Below are positions 35,800 through 47,192 of a stretch of 64,000 bases of DNA, piece by piece. Made by a program: the position numbers and the translations under genes. The DNA comes from Henricia sp. BOLD:AAB3569 (lineage: Eukaryota > Echinodermata > Asteroidea > Spinulosida > Echinasteridae): positions 2,480,001-2,544,000 of the forward strand of contig JBBELK010000620.1 of NCBI GenBank assembly GCA_037783545.1. The letters run 5' to 3'. Every line of letters starts with the position of its first letter. The stretch's first letter is position 1. A model generated the notes under the pieces. It had not been told where the DNA came from. It searched no databases and saw only the letters and a program-made list of their open reading frames with translations.

Positions 35800-36325
35800 A
35801 CTTGTTCAGCAAGATATGCTCATGTTCGTTTAGATGTAAAATCAATGAAAGGTAGCCTTTTTCAACTTTGAACATTTCATTGCAATAAACCACAGGCAGA
35901 GGTCGCGGTTTGGAGTGCATCACGTAAGGAAGACAGAAGGGAAAAGTTAAGAAAAAAACATGACTTCAAGTTGGACTTGTGGAAAATTGCTGCAGTTTTC
36001 TCCCCCAGTTTCGTCAAGGCTTACAACAGGAAACATCTAGAACAAACTCAAACACTCATGGATTACAAAAGTTCCAGGACGTTTAAGAAAAGAGGTGGAA
36101 TCTTTTGTGCACAGTTGAATGTAATTTTCCCGTGTTTGCCTCTTGTGACGTCATGACCTTGGTCATGAATATACATTTTCGCATTAGCATAAAAACTAAA
36201 AACCTTTGTTTTAACCCCTAAAACAAGCTCCAAATAGGATTTTTATGAATGTAACTGAGTATATTGGTTTTATAGCATATATTATTTTCATTGATAAAAA
36301 TTACAAATAAGGGGCCATTTAAGGT
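35800..36325 (-). repeat. TAAAGGGCC element, copy 2 (one end detached)
   Basis: Minus-strand match to 14039-14590, ending GGGGCCATTTAAGG at the right. The left end stops near ACTTGTTCAGCAAGA; the remaining GCTTAGGCACAAAGTTGTTT lies at 36905-36957. Confidence 0.7.
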
Positions 36326-36576
36326 ACTTTTTAGCGGTCCTTATACCAACCTAAGAGGTCAGTGTAGGGTTCAACTCCGCTACCCGCCTTCTAATTCATT
36401 TGTCACCATGGAGAATTTAGCTGGAAATAAATAAATTTAGTGAACATGACGAATTGTGCAGTTTGTCGTTTCAATCCCGGCCTAAACACAATTTATTATA
36501 CAACGATTTTAAAGGCAGACAGGCCTTTTCTGCGCTGTAAAAAAAAACCCCTCTATTTACAGGAAATTCCTGGCAG

Positions 36577-37185
36577 CCAGGGCCCATGTGCATAAAAGGC
36601 TACTAGTTTAGCTGCCAACTAGTGCTTATTAGTAAGATTATAAATTCCCTAGTTTATACCTACGGAGTTGGCAACTAATTTGTGTTGCATAAAACCTCAC
36701 TAGGCACATTGCTTACTATAGTTGCATACTAGGACAATTTGGTTTGTAACTGATTTGGGTGCCATGGCCTTGGAGAGGAGGTGATTATGTCAGATACAAT
36801 AGGCTTGTAGACAAGTTTATTGTGTTTGAGCTTCGAACCACATTCCAACTGAGCATAACTCATTTCTAAGGGTCTTTGTAACATTGCATTACTGCCCAGT
36901 ACTTACAAGTAATCCGTCATTGTGAAGCAAAGCTTAGGCACAAAGTTGTTTAGCTCCATGATTCTACGAGCCATGTTGTCCAAAGGCAGACTGATTAGTT
37001 GTCATAGTGACTTAGAGGTACCCCAGATCAACTCTAACTTTTGCCAGAATTTTAGAATGTTACTATATCTAGTTGGGTTTTATGCATCACAATTAGTAAT
37101 CAACTAGGCTTAGTAAGCAACTTAAGTCCATTTTAGTTGCCAACTAGGCCTATAGTAGCCTTTTATGCACATGGGCCCAGGACGC
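36577..37185. repeat. GGGCCCATGTGCATAAAAGG inverted-repeat element
   Basis: GGGCCCATGTGCATAAAAGG on the left and CCTTTTATGCACATGGGCCC on the right, with CTACTAG/CTAGG units inside. It is itself inserted into a palindrome, TTTACAGGAAATTCCTGGCA ... GCCAGGAATTTTCTGTAAA. It contains the detached piece of the TAAAGGGCC element. Confidence 0.85.
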
Positions 37186-37724
37186 CAGGAATTTTCTGTA
37201 AAATGACAGTAATGATAATACAACCCGTCATTCTACAACACAGTCCCGTAAAAGTACAGTATCAGAAACCAGTCAATTTAACACCAAGGGTGTGAATTTG
37301 TTTAGTGTACAAAGGTACTAGGTAGAATAACGGGTTGCTGCATGATACTGTTCTTTCACACTATGCTGGGACGGTAAAATGACGGGATGCTGACACTGTT
37401 CTTTTACTGGACTGTGCCGTAGAATGACGGGCTCCTGACAGTTCTTTTATGGGACTGTGTTGTGGAATTGATTCTTTCCCGGTATCAACACCCATGCTGT
37501 AAATTAACACTAGCATTTGGTGTTAAAATATTCAATACAATTTATCCGCACTAATCCGTTTATGGTAGAACGGCAGCGCGATTGGCAAATACCATTGTCC
37601 TCGTGCTCTGAGAAGACATTCATCATTATTTCTTTACAACCCCCCAAGGAGTAAGGACGATCTAAGTGCAGTGCATTCAGACAGTCTGGTCATAATTAGT
37701 ACACAAACTCTGGATGCTAGGATA

Positions 37725-38035
37725 GGGCGACAATTTGTGTGTAAAAAAGCCATAGGGCGACACGCTCTATTAGGGCGACAGTTTGGGGCGACATTTTGGT
37801 GTCGCCCTAATATTTTTGAGATTAAAAACCATTTTTTTAAAGGTCAAAAACAATTTTTTTAAAGGTCAAAAACCATTTTTATTAGGACTAGAACCAATTC
37901 TCTTAGGTCTGGAACCATTTTTGGAAGCTTCGGGTAAAAAAATAAGGTGTCAATTTGAGTGATTCTTGCCGAAATTTCGGTGGTTCCCGGGGAGAGGCTT
38001 CCCGAAATGTCGCCCTATTGCGGCATCCAGAGTTC
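37725..38035. repeat. GGGCGAC element, copy 2
   Basis: Repeated GGGCGACA and TGTCGCCCTA, then AAAAACCATTTTT units and GGTCTGGAACC, complementary in order to 9893-10135. Confidence 0.6.
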
Positions 38036-38039
38036 TTAC

Positions 38040-39190
38040 AACAACATAGTCTAGGCCCTAGACGTTGTTATTGTTTCGTTTTGAACGTCCGTCCCGAAAA
38101 CCGATCGCCGCGAGACAGTCAATAACTAGCGATATGGTGATAGGACTACGAACGAGTCTATCGCGTGATTACGCCCTCTTGCGGCAGTCGGATATCCAAC
38201 ACATAATGACCGTCTAGGGCCTAGACTAACAACAACAGTGCTAATGGTTTGTATGTGAAAACGTGGAAAATTATCAGAAACGCCTGTAGCCAATAATATA
38301 GCTGGATTTTCGCGCAGGCCCACATAGCATTGCTTTTTAACACTAGACAAATTTACACCATGCAGTATATTTAATAAGATTTAAATAATTTGGTTTACTT
38401 TAACACCAACAATAGGCCTATGGCATCATTTTTTTGCACCAGGCTGGTGTCAGAAATTTAACACCAGAGTTTTTGCAGTGTACTTGGTAATTGGAATGGA
38501 AAAGAGGGCGGGGTCCGGTTTCACGCGTGATCGCTGCAAAAAAAAAGCGTTTTTCAAAATTTGCGAATGATGGAATAATTGTGGTTAAGTGCCTTGCTCA
38601 AGGGCACATGTACTACAATCTCTCGGAGCACGACCGGGAGTCGACCGGCCAATTATAATGTGCATAGTTTAATACAAGACCATAATATTCAAATTAACTT
38701 TGCTATAGGGCCTATGCAAAAATACAACTGATTGTGTAAATTTACATCTTCCCATCATTTAATTAAAGGAGTATATTCAGATTTTTCCCGAAAATGGATT
38801 ACGTTTTAACATAGAAATCATAAAAAGATTACGTTTTAACATAGAAATCATAAAAAAATACTATGCATAGGAGCAAACAGGACATTTGCAATCTCCAATT
38901 TGGATGTGGAAGCAAAAAGGTTGGAGTAATCACTGTATTGCTTTATTGGTGAATTTTTGACCATATTCCTGGAAATATACGGATTGGGGGCGCGAAAATT
39001 CAGAATAATGAGAAAAATATGACACATCATATATGGTATCAAAATCTCAACACCCATGGACAAAATTCGAGGCTCAAAATGTGATCTGCTCACGCTCCTT
39101 TAAACGAAAACAGTAAACACACAGGTAACAACTGTTTTTGAAGTTACTGCACAGTTTAATTACGTTAAAATACCTGTTTACGGAAATAAC
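38040..39190. other. no gene recognised
   Basis: Contains a SINE-body fragment (AAGTGCCTTGCTCAAGGGCA near 38590) and an AACACCAG/CTGGTGT-bearing repeat near 38440. Otherwise AT-rich sequence without exons I could support. Confidence 0.5.
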
Positions 39191-39195
39191 GGCTG

Positions 39196-39335
39196 ACTAA
39201 TGTACTTTATACAGAAATCTTACTGCAGCGTTTGAGGTGGATTTCAGGCGGACCAATGTACTTTATACAGAAATCTTACTGTAGCGTTTGAGGTGGATTT
39301 CAGGCTGATACAGACATTTTACTGCAGCGTTTGGG
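39196..39335 (-). repeat. ~56-bp tandem repeat, inverted partner array
   Basis: Two and a half units of the complement of the 34517-34790 array (TGTACTTTATACAGAAATCT, TACTGCAGCGTTTGAGGTGG). A G-rich tract follows at 39335-39390, just as a G run precedes the left array. Confidence 0.85.
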
Positions 39336-40292
39336 AGGGTCAGGGAGGGAGGGGGAGGGGGGAGGGGCGGGGGGTTGGGGGAGGGGCTGTGATATTTTTT
39401 ATATTTTCTCTATTGTTGGTGTTGCACCAAATTTACAACCCTGCAGAGGATTGTGGTCTTCCGTTCGAGCATTTTTTTCCGCTAATTTAAAACATAACGG
39501 TTGTACCTTGATCTATCAGTCAACTGCCCCTTAATTGGCCCAATTTGCCCAACGCAACAAAGACAGAGAACCAAAAGTATACTAAGATACATTTAAAAGT
39601 TATTCTTTGGACTGCCACAACCAAGAAGGCTCATAGAATCCTTCATTACTTGCCCCTATCCACCCTGGCATTATTATGCGCGGAGGTCGTTGTATTCCCA
39701 CCCTCACATACACAAATCTGCCTTTGAAAGACTTGGTCAAGTCTAAATTGTGTCTTTTGCAGCGCCCTCGTGCGATCCAATAATTTTTTTCTTCGGATAT
39801 TTCTTGATTTTTGCCGACCTTACTGCAGCATTTGATATTTAACATCGATCCCCTGGGTACGGTCTGCACACCAGTAAATGGCTCCCATATGAACCAATGC
39901 TAAATGCAAAATTTTCAAAAACCATTTAAAAATACTCACAACTCTCTCAGCTTCTCAGAACAACAACCAGAATACTCACTGATTTCTCATCTTTTTAATT
40001 CTGTTTAATTTATGGGGGTAATCCGTCACTTTTATTCCCTAATTTCCACTTGAAACAAAACTAAGCCTACAACAGTGAGACCTGTGCATCCATTTTGGAA
40101 CAAAGGCACATACGCTACTGGGCAAAATAGGGCCACTTTTAGGAGCTACAGTGTCTAAAATGTTTATAGTTGGAAGAAAAAATACCCCACATCGCGACGA
40201 TAGTCATATTCCACACAAGACCACACTCGTTCAGCTCGCAACTCTCCCTAATAAAGAAGAATTTGTTATGTTTATTTTCAGTGTTCACTTGA

Positions 40293-40572
40293 AGGTACAC
40301 ACCGGCCTACTGTTTACATGATTTAGTGATGTAGCAGCATTGACAATACATTTTTGATGGTCGTTGTGAAACATGATCATAAAAAGATTCTGTAATTTAC
40401 TAAAGAAGTGCAAAATTAACAAAAACGGTCAAAAGACGGGTTATACGCTTTACCAGACGTTGCAACTGACGCGCGAGCCTCACGACTTTTTCACAAACGA
40501 TTCGCTCTTCTCCTACTCAGGATATCTCCAATTGTCTGCTCACGATTTCACTGGACAGCCCGGACGACCGAA
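40293..40572. repeat. dispersed repeat, copy 2 of 2
   Basis: Same-orientation match to 31797-32076, ending together at GACGACCGAATAGG. Beyond that point the two copies diverge completely. Confidence 0.8.
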
Positions 40573-40672
40573 TAGGACTTTCCGTTTTCTTTTGAGGAGT
40601 TGGCATCATGTTTTTTTCTTCACGAGCGTACACCGGAGCAACACACGTACCGGCCGTACCGTGTGCACTCAG

Positions 40673-41144
40673 TGGCTGCGTTCGGGCGTGCAGTTCTCGT
40701 TACTCGGGAGTAATGCGTGCGCATTGCACTCGGGTCACATAACGCGAACGGCAAGTCCGCAGTCCGCGTGCGCGAATGGCAATCGGTGAAGATGGACGTC
40801 TCTTGCCATCACTGCACAAAAAAATGCCGTTTCATTGCTCACAAGAAACTGAGGAAATACAGGCCGTAAGTCGTGAGAACCAATTGATGCCGTCTAAAAC
40901 AAACCTTAGAGTTATTGTTTCAGTTATTGAGTTGACACGTTGAGCAAATTCACAAAAAAATCCCACCCATATTCCACCATCTTCGTACAAATCACATGAC
41001 ACTTGACAGGAGTACGAGCACACTCCCCATTTGTTGGGGAGTAGTGAGAGCATACTCTCACTGACCCGAGTGTCGTTATTCTTGCCGTTCACGCGCCCAG
41101 GAGTATAACTCGTGTTAACACGAGTACACGCCCGAACGCAGCCA
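40673..41144. repeat. TGGCTGCGTTCGGGCGTG inverted-repeat element
   Basis: TGGCTGCGTTCGGGCGTG on the left and CACGCCCGAACGCAGCCA on the right. Subterminal TTACTCGGGAGTAATGC and CGAGTG units. Noncoding. Confidence 0.8.
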
Positions 41145-41149
41145 GTCTG

Positions 41150-43650
41150 TTGTAGTCTTGATGCAAGACCGAGTTCGCGATCCCCACATTGTTCATTTTA
41201 GCCGCCAGAGGGCGTACCTACACTTACAACGTGAACTCGAAAACTCGGTTTTGATTACTCCGTAAGAAAAAAGTTCGATAACCTTAATGGCAGCACATGA
41301 ATAATTAAACAGCAAGGTCAAAAATTATGGGCGCCTGCGTAGAAGAGAAAGCGATGCCTCCATAATTAGGTCATGTGGGATGGTAACTTGCCGTGTACAT
41401 TTTGTACGTGTGCAGTGCTAGTGATTCACCGTGCCGCGCGAAAATGATATCGGGCCGTTTTCGTGCAGTGACCGTGGTGCATTGCCTGCCGAGAATCGGC
41501 ATTTCTCGGTACGAGTGCGCGCCCAGCCCAGCCCGGTGACTTCCTGTCCCCGGCCAGGGGTGCCTGTTCGTGTAGATTAAGACCCAATGCCATGGCCAAA
41601 ACATTGAACAATGTTGGACAACAGTGGGAAAAAATCTAAAAATCATGAAAATTTCTCTCTCTTAGTTTTTACACCATGGTTTTTACAACTAAACTAAAAT
41701 TTTACATGGTTTTATAACAATGGAAATCCAGGCTGGGGGCCTAAAATCAGACATGTCATAATTTTATTTCTCATTTTTATCATCAAACTTGTTCTAACAT
41801 ACATTGTTTATTTTTCATTTAATACAAAATAAAGACGTTTATAGTGGTCGGATATGGAATTCAACCTACAAATTCAAATTATTTCTGCACTTGAAGTCAA
41901 ATATTGAACTAATGAATCAGACAATGTTGACAAACATTTCCATTTTTTGTTTAGTTAACCAAACTGTGCAAATTTCCTTCAAGGGCTTCTGTCCTATCTA
42001 CAAAGTAGTATGCTGTTGTTCCCTGGAATTCGTAAAAACAGCTTCATATCCACAAAATTAATGGGCCTTCTCAAAGCATTCTCCTCAGAGCACTGAAAAG
42101 GGTGAAATTTTAAACATTTAGTAAACTAATAAACATCAAATTTAAATTTGTTCCATTAAACGTTATTCCAGTATATTTTCGGAGGCTTATGCAAGCAAGT
42201 TGCTCTAATTAATTTTCTGCAATTCTGCTTGCTGTAAAAACAAAAACATGCACGAAGAATAAGAAAAAAAAGTATTGTTTTAAATAGGCCGTAAAAGGTC
42301 GATCCTTGGGTCACAAAAATTTGCCTTATTTGTTGTTGGCCTAAATGAAAATCAAATGGGTCATATTTGACTTTAGAAAATGTACAATTACTTTTGTAAA
42401 ACCATGTGGCTTTGAGAGACTCCTTTCAACATTAAGCTTACAAAAATTTAATAAGGGCATTTTGAAATTTTTTAAAATCTGCCCAACAATTTATAATACT
42501 TCAAACATTGTGTACAAAGCATGTGATATAGTGAGTGAAATTACTAGTAGTAGTTTTTAAGAAAGTGGGTGGTTCTTCACTCAGATTAATTCACTCCTAA
42601 ATTTCGGTTTTTTTTCTATCATATCTAAACTAACTGATGCTTGCAAGTCATTTTAGGGAAAAATAGTAGTGGATAACTTCTCTGAAATCGTTTAGCACTT
42701 TTTTTTTTACCGAAGCCAATAATATGAAAAGCATGCCATATAGTATAGAGGAGAAGAAAACAATCCCAGTCGTTTTCTTCCTCCATGCGTAAGCGATGAA
42801 AAAAAATCGTGACCAAGCAGAACATGCCCTAAGAAAATCTCTAAATGCCAGTCTTTGATAGCCTTTGAACTTTTCGATTATCAACTTGGAACGAAATACT
42901 TCGTCTTCACTGGCCGCCCAATCATCACACCCGACCGTAGACCCGTTCACGGGTCTAACCCGACCGTATACGAGCAACGCAGGCCGGCAAGCGGTAAGGC
43001 CCGGACGACGCGACGGTACAGGCGAGCCACTGAGTGCAACGCGCACGATAGCTTTTACCGTGGACAACGTGTTTGCCTCATATCATGTTTGCCTGCTGAC
43101 TGCTGATCGATCGATCGATCAGCGACTGGAAAAGCAGCGACATTTGTATGCACTGTCCTGTCCAGTGTGTACTCTGGGTACCAGACAGACCAGAGCTGTT
43201 GTGAATTATGGAAATTAGATGACGTCACGCATTTCAACGTGTCACACAAAGGTATGCCAGGAATTCGCTCGGTATTTTGCGAGCGATTTATACGGAATAT
43301 GAAAGACTGTCTTTTCGACTGTATTAGGTGCGCCCTCTGGCGGCCAATGGTGAATAGTCTATGTACATCGTGTATGCGCGCAAAAGGCAGTCTTTCCGAA
43401 AGACTAAGTCTGTTGCCGTGCTGCGCGGGCAAATATCCTACACTCCACGGTAGCCTGCCGTAGCACGCGCTCGCTCCCGTTCTGGACTCTTGAACGAACA
43501 TTTATGTTCGAATGTTTAACTTTGTTTAATACCTGTATAAATAGTCCGTCTTTGTCAATTAATTATAAATATTGGGGGAAAATTCAGAGTTGAATTTGGT
43601 GCAGTTCTCCAGGTAAGAAATTTTCATACGGCTGGAAATACAACTAACTC
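41150..43650. other. no recognised gene; a few long open frames
   Basis: AT-rich with a CpG-bearing part at 42900-43500. Open frames on the minus strand at 43055-43501 and 42648-43067 overlap in different frames and look like no family I know. A GATCGATCGATCGATC run is at about 43105-43121. Confidence 0.45.
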
Positions 43651-43678
43651 ACAAGACCACGTGACCTTTCGGAACCTA

Positions 43679-43827
43679 GGGCGTGTTTGTTTCGGACGGA
43701 TCCAGATTCAGATCTGCGCAGATCCAATTCACGTGACTGAATTCCTAGTCGTGAGCAGTTACGTTTGTTTCTGCGCGTAAAAATAACTCGGATCTGGATT
43801 CGGATCTGTCGTGAAACAAACACGCCC
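43679..43827. repeat. GGGCGTGTTTGTTTCG inverted-repeat element within a palindrome
   Basis: GGGCGTGTTTGTTTCGGACG and GTCGTGAAACAAACACGCCC, with CGGATCC/GGATCTG blocks inside. The outer sequence CACGTGACCTTTCGGAACC / GGTTCCGAAAAGTCACGTG is also inverted, suggesting insertion into an older palindrome. Confidence 0.8.
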
Positions 43828-43894
43828 CAAAATCTGGTTCCGAAAAGTCACGTGACCTAGAATTTTTGGAAGATGCTCAGAAACGGCAAAATTT

Positions 43895-44300
43895 GACGGC
43901 GTCTTTTCAGGATATAGCTAATGTATGGGTATATTTCGAGCCCAAAATAGCCCAACAAAGCCGATGTGTCCCTTCAACATAATGCACCTATCAAATGCAG
44001 ACCCCCCCCCCCCCCCACCCGTGCTGCCCCACCCTTTAGGTGGGGGTTTAGTAACTTTTTTTGTGCTCAAGGGTGGGGACTTTGACCATTTAAAATACAC
44101 ATTTCTGTGCATAAATCAGGGGCGGAACCAGGATTTGAAAAGAGGGGGGGGGGGGGGGGGGGGGGGTTACGTGAAATTTTTAAAGGAACACACCGGCTTT
44201 GTTGGGCTATTTTGGCTCGAAATAGACCCATACATTATTTTGAAGCGCCTTCGACAGTAAATTAGATATATCCTGAAAAGACGCCGTAAAATTGCCGGTT
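43895..44300. repeat. foldback with poly-C and poly-G arms
   Basis: Arms: GACGGCGTCTTTTCAGGATA ... AAATAGCCCAACAAAGCC and GGCTTTGTTGGGCTATTTTG ... TATCCTGAAAAGACGCCGT. A C run (about 44001-44016) and a G run (about 44144-44166) lie between them. Confidence 0.75.
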
Positions 44301-44912
44301 TTTTAGCACTTTAAAACATTCTTGGGGGGTGGGGGGGTGGGGGGGGGGGGGGTGTGTGGGCGTGCGCCCCCCACGCGCCCCCTCCCCCTGGATCCGCCCC
44401 TTGGTGGGGATTTTTGTCACCGAAATTTTGCCACAGGGATGGGACGGATTTTGTCACACAAAAAGTAACAATCCCAAGAAACATTGCTGCATTTATGTAG
44501 CCGATACCCCCCTCCCCCTCCCCTCCCCCCGGTTAACCCTCATTTTCTCTAGATGTATGAAATGTAAATTAATACAAAGGTCAATAAGCAAATGATAAGA
44601 TGACCTTTAACTCACTACAGTTGTTTTTGATGGTGGAAGGATGACAAAACAATTAAAATCCAATTTTGTTTATTCTCTTACAGTTCTTACGCATTCTGTA
44701 AAGACCGATGAATGGGCGGCACTGAGAGGAAAGTTCGGAATTAAGAAAACTAAAAGTAGCGGCTTTGTATTTTTGCTCCTATAGAGTCTGTTTTTGTCTT
44801 AAAAGTTTCCCCTCCCCCCTCCCCCCTCCCCCCCCCCCCCCCCCCCCCCCCTCCTCCCCAAATTTTACGATATTATGGCTTACTCTGAAATTCACTTGGT
44901 GAATAAAGGTAC

Positions 44913-45360
44913 ATATAGAGTGGTTAACAAATTGTTTTACCCAAATTAAAAGCGATTTTTCATCAACTTCCCGTAATTCGAGAGAATTTGTTTTTACCTA
45001 GTTTTGATGAGTAGGTTGTTCAGCACTATTCCTGAAAAAAAGAATTGATTTAACTTAAGTGGATTTCAAGATATGGCTCATTATACATGACATGTACAAA
45101 ACTGGCTTGTCCACAGGAGCTACCACTTTGGAGGTCTTTCATTGTGTTCAATCGTGCTTATGAGAAATGAGGCTCTCATGGACAAGCCAGTTTTGTACAT
45201 GTCATGTATAATGAGCCATATCTTGAAATCCACTTAAGCTAAATCAATATTTATTTCAGGAATAGTGCTAAACAACCTACTCATGAAAAACTGGGTAAAA
45301 CAATTTTTTTGGAATTACAAGAAGTGGGTGAAAAATCAATTTTTTTTAACCACACTATAG
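44913..45360. repeat. ~450-bp near-perfect palindrome
   Basis: The inner ~59 bases of each arm (about 45055-45113 and 45179-45237) are perfectly complementary as read. The outer ~130 bases are about 85-90% so. The spacer is about 65 bases. It ends where the duplicated block starting near 45310 begins. Confidence 0.88.
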
Positions 45361-45389
45361 TGTTTGAACTATATAAGTTGAGATTCATT

Positions 45390-45541
45390 TGTATAGAGCC
45401 TTTGCACGGCGGCCATGACAGTGGGCAGTCACATTGTCACCGTGTGTCATGCACGAGTAGGTGCTTTGCGGTTCTATTGTTATATCATTTAATAAGAAAA
45501 CCTGCCCCCTGTCATGGCCGCCGGTGCAGAAGCTCTATACA
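45390..45541. repeat. foldback element GTATAGAGC, intact copy
   Basis: TGTATAGAGCCTTTGCACGG ... GACAGTGGGCAG and the complement CCTGCCCCCTGTCATGGCCG ... AGCTCTATACA. Reference for the split copies at 2601 and 20193. Confidence 0.85.
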
Positions 45542-45834
45542 GTCACTGACTGCACGCTCGTAACCCACTGCCAAGACTCGGTTTTGCAATTATCCAAATG
45601 GTGTCAATAACGTCCGCGTTCATTTACTAACGGGGTAGATGGTTGTTTCCATGGTTATAGTGTTATACACTATCATTAAGACAGATGGAAATATTGGTTC
45701 GCTGATTATCCTAATTTTCGAAACTACATACAAGTACTTAATGATGATCGATTGCAAGGTTGTAGTTGAGTGTATCACAAGTCCAGTAACAAGAAGCAAA
45801 AGATGAACACGCACAAAAGAATGCCTTTGTTTAC

Positions 45835-46192
45835 TGGAGTGCTGTGGCGGAGCGGTTTAGTGGAACGTATTCAAAACCTGGGTTAGTTCCAAAGGTAGTG
45901 GGTTCGAATCCCAGTCCAGCCCATCCATGGTGCGTATACCCTTGAGCAAGGTTTACTTTGCCATGCAGGAGCAAAATGGGTACATGAGAGGGGAGCGAAA
46001 GTTGATGTGTTGATTAGCCATTAAGCGCATATAAGGCAGTCGGGGATGTATACTCCTGCAGGGAGCTGAGAATGATTAACGAATGATATTACTGAGCCCA
46101 ATGACCAGGGGTAATAATGCAGAAAGTGCATTGAGAGATCCGTCGGATCTGAAAATGCGCTATATAAGAACTGCCTATTATAGTATTATTAT
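45835..46192 (+). mobile_element. tRNA-derived SINE with intact pol III boxes, copy 1
   Basis: A box TGGCGGAGCGG, long variable region and B box GGTTCGAATCC. The body has CCCTTGAGCAAGG and CTGCAGGGAGCTGAGAATG, ending CGCTATATAAGAACTGCC and ATTATT units. Twin at 54905-55258. Confidence 0.82.
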
Positions 46193-47192
46193 TGTTGGAG
46201 TTCATCTGAATAGCTTGTGACTTTAATTAAGACCAGGGACTTGTGATGGACTTGTGAAGGCTTGTGATGGACTCGACTACAATCCTGATAACCAGTACTT
46301 ATAGTGTAGTTGCGCATTTTGTGGCGGCCATGACATATGACAGCTGTGTATGCACAGCAACGCGTAAACAAACGGACGAAGTGTACTGTGAGACGGACAA
46401 TTTGACGCTGTCGTCGATTCGCATAAAACTCAGTCCCAGGCAACAAGGCCTAGTTTTGAGAAGGTTTTCTGTGTTGGTGCTAGCTGCTGTACCGGCGATA
46501 CCTCAAGATTGTGCCGTTTCGAGCTGCCACAACCGGCGGTGGAGGCCCGGAGGGACAAAAAATGTGTGGGTTTTCAACATGACTGCGCGGCCGGCTCTGC
46601 ATCTTTCATGTCTTTTGGTGATTCCCAAAAAGTGATCGGGCCAACTGCCTTCAGTCAGCATGCACCTGCATTAGGTAGGCATTGCATATGCAGCTATAGG
46701 GATATAGGCCTATACATGTCCTGAGAAATTTGCCGAGGGGGAGGCCATGCAAGCCGAAGTTGCTTAGGAGGGGAAGGGGATTTTTAGGTGAAAAAACTAG
46801 GCCGACACGTTTGTTCGCATACCATGTATTTTCAATGAAACAACTGATATTTTCTCATTGCTAAAATCATATTTCCTAACTAGGAAATAATTCAGTTTAC
46901 TGGTCGCCACTTATTCTCCTTATTGACTTACTAGCCACAAAAACGTGTTAATATTTTAATGAGGAGTGATTTTAGGAGTGAAAATCAATTGACTATTCCT
47001 TGAAAATACTTAAACTTGTACTGCCCTGTTCCGCGTAAACGGAATTCATACTCTAACCAAATTTGCACGTTTTGGGGCATTATATGTCATATTTTATTAG
47101 GACGAATTAGTGGCGAACGTGTACGATATTTGTACCAAATTTTCGGGCATGTACGCCACTAATTAAATGGTATCTGTCCAGAAAAAAAATGA

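Larger units (their letters stand above)
45310..46290 (+). repeat. duplicated ~1-kb block, copy 1
   Basis: Near-identical to 54380-55370, comprising foldback element, spacer with GGTAGATGGTTGTTTCCATG, SINE and the TTGTGATGGACTCGACTACA end. Differences are scattered substitutions and small indels. Confidence 0.85.

Noticed and set aside
38590..38640. Additional full SINE
   Set aside because: Only the AAGTGCCTTGCTCAAGGGCA body and a decayed B-box region are visible on the minus strand; too short to bound.
40373..40789. 138-codon open frame (+)
   Set aside because: Its first half is a dispersed repeat also present, decayed, at 31797-32076; its second half enters an inverted-repeat element. No family match.
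42648..43067. 139-codon open frame (-) with a hydrophobic stretch
   Set aside because: Needs a TTG start; a second frame over the same bases is equally membrane-like, as AT-rich sequence often is. Not enough to call a gene.
43055..43501. 148-codon open frame (-)
   Set aside because: CpG-bearing sequence lowers stop density; no recognised motif, and no splice or promoter support.
45835..45925. Functional tRNA gene
   Set aside because: The A and B boxes are good, but the acceptor stem pairs poorly and a SINE body with duplicate copies follows.
46264..46724. Exon-like block ending CATTAG|GTAGGC upstream of the 47.4-kb candidate
   Set aside because: Its open frame ends in phase 1, which would bring an immediate stop in the 47406 exon; the other frames end in stops. 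Part of it follows directly on a SINE block.
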